This document shows, piece after piece, positions 7,606 through 10,467 of a stretch of 10,467 bases of DNA. The stretch is from Granulicatella adiacens (GTDB taxonomy: Bacteria > Bacillota > Bacilli > Lactobacillales > Aerococcaceae), in NCBI GenBank assembly GCA_018364485.1, contig JAGZLX010000059.1, positions 1 through 10,467 on the forward strand, read 5' to 3'. Every line of letters starts with the position of its first letter. Position 1 is the stretch's first letter. Made by a program: the position numbers and the translations under genes. The notes under the pieces are model-generated. The model was not told the origin of the DNA. It searched no databases and saw only the letters and a list, made by a program, of their open reading frames with translations.

Positions 7606-8730
7606 TTATACGTATTGACGTTCTTCTCCGTTCATATACGCTTTATCGATGATACCTCCGCCGAGGCACTCTTCGCCGTCATAGAATACAACGGCTTGAC
7701 CAGGTGTAATCGCACGAACTGGCTCATCAAAAATCACTGTAGCCAATGTTGGATCCTTTTCGTCCAATATGACTTTCACTTTAGTATCTTGTTGACGATA
7801 TCTAAATTTAGCTGTACATTCGAACGTCTTCTCTTTTGGTAAATCATTTGTAAATTGAATATCTGTAGCCGTTAAACTATCGGAATAAAGGTTTGGATGG
7901 TGGAACCCTTGACCCACATATAAAGTATTCGTAGTTAAGTCTTTTCCAATAACAAACCATGGATCATTTGTCTTACCACCGCCACCAATTCCTAACCCTT
8001 GGCGTTGACCAATCGTATAGTACATGAGTCCGGCGTGGTCACCCTTTACTTCTCCATCAAGAGTCACCATTTTTCCTGGTTTAGCTGGTAAATAGTTTGA
8101 TAAGAACTCATTGAAGTTACGTTCTCCAATAAAACATACACCAGTAGAATCCTTTTTCTTCGCAGTCGCAAGATTATACTTCTCAGCAATCTCGCGGACT
8201 TCTTTTTTCTCTAAGTGACCAATTGGGAACATCGCTTTTTCTAATTGTTTTTGATTCAATTGGCTTAAGAAATATGTTTGGTCCTTATTGTTATCTTTTC
8301 CTCTTAATAGATGAACAATTCCATTTTCGTCTTTTTCAACTCGTGCATAGTGACCCATTGCCACATAATCTGCTCCTAGTTGCAAGGCATAATCTAGGAA
8401 GGCTTGGAATTTTACTTCTTTATTACACATTACATCTGGATTCGGTGTACGTCCTAAGCGGTATTCACGAAGGAAATATTCAAACACACGATCCCAATAT
8501 TCTTTTTCAAAGTTTACTGAATAATACGGAATACCGATTTGTTCTGCAACTGCTGCGACATCTTTGTAATCTTCCGTTGCTGTACAAACGCCATTTTCGT
8601 CCGTATCATCCCAGTTTTTCATAAAAATACCGATGACATCATATCCAGCTTCTTTTAATAGTAAAGCTGTTACAGAGGAGTCAACTCCTCCACTCATGCC
8701 AACGACAACTCTTGTTTTTTCGTTACTCAT
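7606..8730 (-). CDS. mnmA: tRNA-specific 2-thiouridylase MnmA (TrmU)
   Basis: This 374-residue cytosolic enzyme adds sulfur to the 2-position of wobble uridine U34 in tRNAs for Lys, Glu and Gln, using ATP and persulfide sulfur. The PP-loop SGGVDSS is at 13-19. The two catalytic cysteines are C102 (in NPDVMCN) and C199 (in STGVCFIG). The substrate-binding YTIGQRQGLGIGG segment follows (238-250), and the C-terminal part (about 285-370) is the barrel domain with RAITPGQAVVFY. Length and all key residues are normal. In Bacillus the adjacent desulfurase YrvO feeds sulfur directly to MnmA; here a cysteine desulfurase gene lies about 0.95 kb upstream, beyond a DUF1831 gene and an inverted regulator. 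The ribosome site is GGTGA, 5 nt before ATG. It heads a two-gene unit with recD2. Confidence 0.97.
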   Translation of the reverse strand: MSNEKTRVVVGMSGGVDSSVTALLLKEAGYDVIGIFMKNWDDTDENGVCTATEDYKDVAAVAEQIGIPYYSVNFEKEYWDRVFEYFLREYRLGRTPNPDVMCNKEVKFQAFLDYALQLGADYVAMGHYARVEKDENGIVHLLRGKDNNKDQTYFLSQLNQKQLEKAMFPIGHLEKKEVREIAEKYNLATAKKKDSTGVCFIGERNFNEFLSNYLPAKPGKMVTLDGEVKGDHAGLMYYTIGQRQGLGIGGGGKTNDPWFVIGKDLTTNTLYVGQGFHHPNLYSDSLTATDIQFTNDLPKEKTFECTAKFRYRQQDTKVKVILDEKDPTLATVIFDEPVRAITPGQAVVFYDGEECLGGGIIDKAYMNGEERQYV

Positions 8731-8801
8731 TCTTTCACCATCATTTCTATTTATTTCCTGAACTAGTCGATTTGAAGGTCGAGTTATCAGAATTTACCCT
8801 A

Positions 8802-8829
8802 ATTTTAAATTTATTTTTATTTTTTTCAA
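8802..8829 (-). promoter_or_regulatory. Candidate mnmA-recD2 promoter
   Basis: The minus strand has TTGAAA (8829-8824) and TAAAAT (8807-8802) 16 nt apart in a very AT-rich stretch. This gives a leader of about 65 nt before mnmA. Because the region is almost all A and T, chance matches are likely. The -35 box coincides with one of the TTGAAAA half-sites listed separately. Confidence 0.4.
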
Positions 8830-8856
8830 AATTTTTGCTTGAAAATCATTGAAAAT
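8823..8856. repeat. TTGAAAA half-site cluster between xre and mnmA
   Basis: TTGAAAAT occurs at 8839-8846 and again at 8849-8856, exactly 10 bp apart, so both face the same side of the helix. A third copy, TTTTCAA at 8823-8829, is inverted and overlaps the candidate -35 of mnmA. This layout is typical of operator DNA, and the adjacent Xre-type regulator is the obvious candidate binder. Low sequence complexity makes a chance origin possible. Confidence 0.35.
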
Positions 8857-8890
8857 GCGATAGTACTGGGATTTTTGCCCAATTGTGTTT

Positions 8891-8919
8891 TTGACAAACG
8901 GTTGCGTTTTCACTATAAT
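8891..8919 (+). promoter_or_regulatory. Consensus sigma-A promoter of xre
   Basis: A perfect TTGACA (8891-8896) and a perfect TATAAT (8914-8919) are separated by the optimal 17 nt. Transcription would start near 8926, leaving about 20 nt of leader that contains AAAGGGGG. An exact double-consensus promoter implies strong basal expression unless repressed. A short inverted repeat, TGGG/CCCA (8867-8870 and 8878-8881), lies just upstream. Confidence 0.9.
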
Positions 8920-8947
8920 TAAGTTGAGAAAAAGGGGGCGAAGGTGT

Positions 8948-9184
8948 ATGATGATCTCTTTACGAGCAGCACGGGTTAATCGTAATTTAACACTATTAGA
9001 AGCCGCCAAATATCTTAAAATAAACAAAGATACGCTTACGAAGTATGAAAAAGATTCAACTAATCTTCCATATTCTTTAAGCAAAAGGATGCAGGAACTA
9101 TATGAAGTTCCTAGCGAGAATCTTTATTTTGGCGACACTCAAAGCTTCGTAGCACAATTTAAGCCGCTACCTGAAGTCGAATAA
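8948..9184 (+). CDS. Small Xre-type helix-turn-helix regulator
   Basis: A 78-residue protein that is little more than a Cro/CI-type DNA-binding domain. The scanning helix is about 15-25 (TLLEAAKYLKI) and the recognition helix about 26-36 (NKDTLTKYEKD), followed by the usual fourth and fifth helices to about residue 60 and a short tail. There is no sensor or dimerisation domain. It is the only plus-strand gene in the window, transcribed away from mnmA and toward DUF1831, with its own strong promoter and terminator. ATG codons at 8948 and 8951 are adjacent. AAAGGGGG lies 9 nt before the first and AAGGTG lies 4 nt before the second, so the exact start is unsure by one residue. A GTG at 8885 is in frame but lies upstream of the -35 box, so it cannot be the start. 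The target genes are unknown; autoregulation is likely. Confidence 0.88.
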   Translation: MMISLRAARVNRNLTLLEAAKYLKINKDTLTKYEKDSTNLPYSLSKRMQELYEVPSENLYFGDTQSFVAQFKPLPEVE

Positions 9185-9221
9185 ATACAGCTACAGGGAA
9201 CACCGCCCGTGCATGATAAAC

Positions 9222-9256
9222 GAGACAGTTCAATTTTGAACTGTCTCTCTTTTCTT
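9222..9256 (+). terminator. Terminator between convergent xre and DUF1831 genes
   Basis: A perfect 11-bp stem (9222-9232 with 9237-9247, GAGACAGTTCA / TGAACTGTCTC) with a 4-nt loop is followed on the plus strand by TCTTTTCTT. It lies 38 nt after the xre stop. On the minus strand the following sequence is only GTTTATC, so it would stop DUF1831 transcription less efficiently, although it is the only hairpin available to do so. Confidence 0.85.
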
Positions 9257-9261
9257 ATACA

Positions 9262-9609
9262 CTATTTTGTTGTTACTTCGAGAACTCCTCTTTCAACAAG
9301 CCCTTCTAAAATAAACTCTAACTTTTCTACAGCCATAGCAGTATTTGCTTTACCGTATAAGTCAACTGTTTGTAATCCATTCTTCGTTACTGTCGAAATT
9401 TTCAATTGTTTCTTATCTTTATCCACCATGACTTTTAATTTTAATCCACGGTGATCATCAATTGTTTCGTCTAAACTACGAATTAATTGGAAGTTCCCAG
9501 ATTTTGTTTCTGTAAAACCATTATCACGTAATGTATATCCTTTACATGTTGGACTAACCGAAAAGACTTGGTTTGATCCTTTTAATGATGCAGTTGGTGT
9601 AAATGCCAT
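9262..9609 (-). CDS. DUF1831 family protein
   Basis: This 115-residue cytosolic protein matches the DUF1831 family, most clearly in the N-terminal segment with SPTCKGYTLRDNGF (19-32) followed by T-x-T-K-x-GNFQL (33-42) and RSLD. The structure of a Lactobacillus plantarum member (LP2179) has been solved; its authors proposed an amino-acid-metabolism role from gene context, but no activity is known. Here it lies 70 nt after a cysteine desulfurase gene and upstream of mnmA, so a part in cysteine-sulfur handling is a fair inference. There are no membrane segments; the only cysteine is C22. The ribosome site GAGGAG is 8 nt before ATG. It may be co-transcribed with the desulfurase or have its own weak promoter in the 70-nt gap. 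Confidence 0.85.
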   Translation of the reverse strand: MAFTPTASLKGSNQVFSVSPTCKGYTLRDNGFTETKSGNFQLIRSLDETIDDHRGLKLKVMVDKDKKQLKISTVTKNGLQTVDLYGKANTAMAVEKLEFILEGLVERGVLEVTTK

Positions 9610-9643
9610 ATGCGCTTCTCCTCTTTCTTTTTCTACAACGTTA

Positions 9644-9667
9644 GTTTACCATATTTTTCCTGTAAAC
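9644..9667. promoter_or_regulatory. Inverted repeat upstream of the DUF1831 gene
   Basis: GTTTAC (9644-9649) and GTAAAC (9662-9667) form 6-bp arms around a 12-nt spacer in the gap between the desulfurase and DUF1831 genes. On the minus strand the same stretch holds a weak promoter-like TTGTTT and TGG-TAAACT (extended -10 type, 15-nt spacing). A dimeric regulator site is possible; the evidence is only sequence symmetry. Confidence 0.3.
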
Positions 9668-9679
9668 AAAAGCTCTCTC

Positions 9680-10467
9680 TTAATGTAAAGCGTCCACAAA
9701 GGCATCAATATCTTCTTTTGTAGAACCCATTCCAAATGAAAGTCTGATTGATTGTTCAAGCCTACTGTTTTCACTAGGATACATGGCAGATAATACTGGA
9801 CTGATTTGCACACTTCCAGCTGAACATGCGGATCCAGCAGATACTGAAACATCTTGTAAATCATTAAAGATTAAGGTTTGTGTTGCTTTTCTACCCTTTA
9901 ACCAGATATTACAAATATGGGGATTCTTTGGATTTGCTACTCCGTTAAACTCAAACTCAATGCCTCTTTCAGACAACTTAGCGGTTAGATACTCACGTAA
10001 CTCTTGATAGTTTTGAACGAGCTCATCTCTTTTTTCTACAACGATTTGCATTGCTTTTTCAAGCCCCAGAATATATGGAACATTTTCCGTTCCAGCTCTG
10101 AAGCCTAATTCTTGTCCTCCACCTTTAATCAAAGCGTGAATTGGCGCATCTTTTGATTTATATAGGAATCCAATCCCTTTTGGTGCATATATCTTATGCC
10201 CAGAAGCGGTTAAATAATCAATTCCATCCACCGTTAATGCTTCTTGTGCAAAGGCTTGAACGGCATCTGTATGGAAATAAACAGGCGACTCTTTTAATAA
10301 AGCAGCAATTTCTTCAATTGGGAATCTTGCGCCTGTTTCATTATTAACCGTCATAATCGAAACTAGACGTGTATCCTCTCTTAGAGCCTGCTCAATTTCA
10401 GAAACTGTCACAATGCCATCTTTATTTGGAGCTAAATACGTCACGTCAAAGCCTTCCTGTTCTAAAA
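9680..10467 (-). CDS. Cysteine desulfurase (IscS/NifS/YrvO type), N-terminus outside window
   Basis: About 262 C-terminal residues of a PLP enzyme that removes sulfur from cysteine to give alanine and an enzyme-bound persulfide. The frame stays open to the window edge, beginning LEQEGFDVTYL, so roughly the first 120 residues are missing; the GTG at 10444 is internal, not a start. Visible motifs are FHTDAVQ (PLP contacts, about 10273-10253), SGHKIYAPKG with the PLP lysine (codon 10195-10193), GGGQELGFRAGTEN, and SAGSACSAG with the catalytic cysteine (codon 9826-9824) on the S-loop. The ACSAG loop resembles the NifS/IscS/YrvO group rather than SufS. With mnmA close by, it is the likely sulfur donor for tRNA thiolation, as YrvO is in Bacillus; supply to Fe-S clusters or thiamine cannot be excluded. 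Confidence 0.95.
   Translation of the reverse strand, partial: LEQEGFDVTYLAPNKDGIVTVSEIEQALREDTRLVSIMTVNNETGARFPIEEIAALLKESPVYFHTDAVQAFAQEALTVDGIDYLTASGHKIYAPKGIGFLYKSKDAPIHALIKGGGQELGFRAGTENVPYILGLEKAMQIVVEKRDELVQNYQELREYLTAKLSERGIEFEFNGVANPKNPHICNIWLKGRKATQTLIFNDLQDVSVSAGSACSAGSVQISPVLSAMYPSENSRLEQSIRLSFGMGSTKEDIDAFVDALH

Noticed and set aside
8223..8624. Open frame of 133 codons on the plus strand
   Set aside because: It lies wholly antisense to mnmA, which has every expected motif; the residue make-up (rich in L, H, F) looks like a shadow and no ribosome site is evident.
8761..8785. Possible structured leader (AAC, TCGA / TCGA, GTT) before mnmA
   Set aside because: The helix needs a 3-nt bulge and is only seven base pairs, with no second structure or T run; too weak to call a riboswitch or attenuator.
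8885..8947. Upstream in-frame GTG start for xre
   Set aside because: It lies before the perfect -35 box, so the resulting transcript would not include it; the ATG at 8948 or 8951 has ribosome-site support.
8794..9084. Minus-strand open frame of 96 codons across the xre promoter and gene
   Set aside because: It runs antisense to xre and through the AT-rich promoter region; composition is dominated by K, I, L and F from AT-rich DNA, and no family is recognisable.
9262..9609. PC4/YdbC-type single-strand DNA-binding protein as an identity for this gene
   Set aside because: Size is roughly similar, but the TLRDNGF and GNFQL-RSLD segments fit DUF1831 and not the PC4 pattern.
1..10467. Mobile element, CRISPR, tRNA or phage signatures
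   Set aside because: No transposase or integrase reading frame, no regularly spaced repeats, no tRNA-like cloverleaf and no target-site duplications were seen on either strand.

Overview
The window looks like chromosomal DNA of a low-GC Gram-positive bacterium, most likely a member of the Lactobacillales. The evidence is AT-rich codon use, strong AGGAGG-type ribosome sites, a DUF1831 gene (a family I know mainly from lactic acid bacteria), and a cysteine desulfurase / mnmA / recD2 neighbourhood resembling Bacillus yrvO-trmU-yrrB-yrrC. Composition and gene content recall Granulicatella or other Carnobacteriaceae, but the genus is a guess. There are ten protein-coding genes. Nine lie on the minus strand and one small regulator lies on the plus strand. 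I see no tRNA, rRNA, CRISPR array, insertion sequence or phage gene.

Region A (62-5067, read right to left) is a tightly packed six-gene run: a PheB-like ACT-domain protein, a HAD hydrolase, a NorM-type MATE exporter, a CPBP membrane protease homologue, a small DUF1858 protein and a DUF438-hemerythrin-PAS protein. Its gene junctions are TAATG (1-nt overlap), a 6-nt gap, TAA|ATG with no gap, 26 nt (with a TTG start), and TAG|ATG with no gap. A candidate promoter lies just upstream at 5100-5129, so the six genes are probably co-transcribed. The last two genes pair a DUF1858 protein with an iron-binding-type HHE domain and a PAS domain, which suggests a redox or nitric-oxide sensing or iron-centre role, although one usual HHE histidine appears to be replaced.

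Region B (5151-8829) is a two-gene unit, mnmA then recD2, with a candidate promoter upstream. It ends in an intrinsic terminator whose stem contains the recD2 stop codon.

Region C (8830-9255) holds a divergent 78-residue Xre-type regulator. It has a perfect consensus promoter (TTGACA, 17 nt, TATAAT), a set of TTGAAAA half-sites reaching toward the mnmA promoter, and its own terminator.

Region D (9262 to the right edge) contains a DUF1831 gene and a cysteine desulfurase cut by the window edge. Cysteine desulfurase and MnmA normally act in series: the first mobilises cysteine sulfur and the second installs it at tRNA wobble uridine U34. The regulator has therefore come to sit inside a conserved sulfur-transfer neighbourhood.

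Most of the window is conserved housekeeping and transport content. I found no clear new defence or mobile system. The points most worth a second look are the DUF1858/DUF438 pair at the end of the operon, the xre-mnmA divergent control region, and the DUF1831-desulfurase-mnmA linkage.
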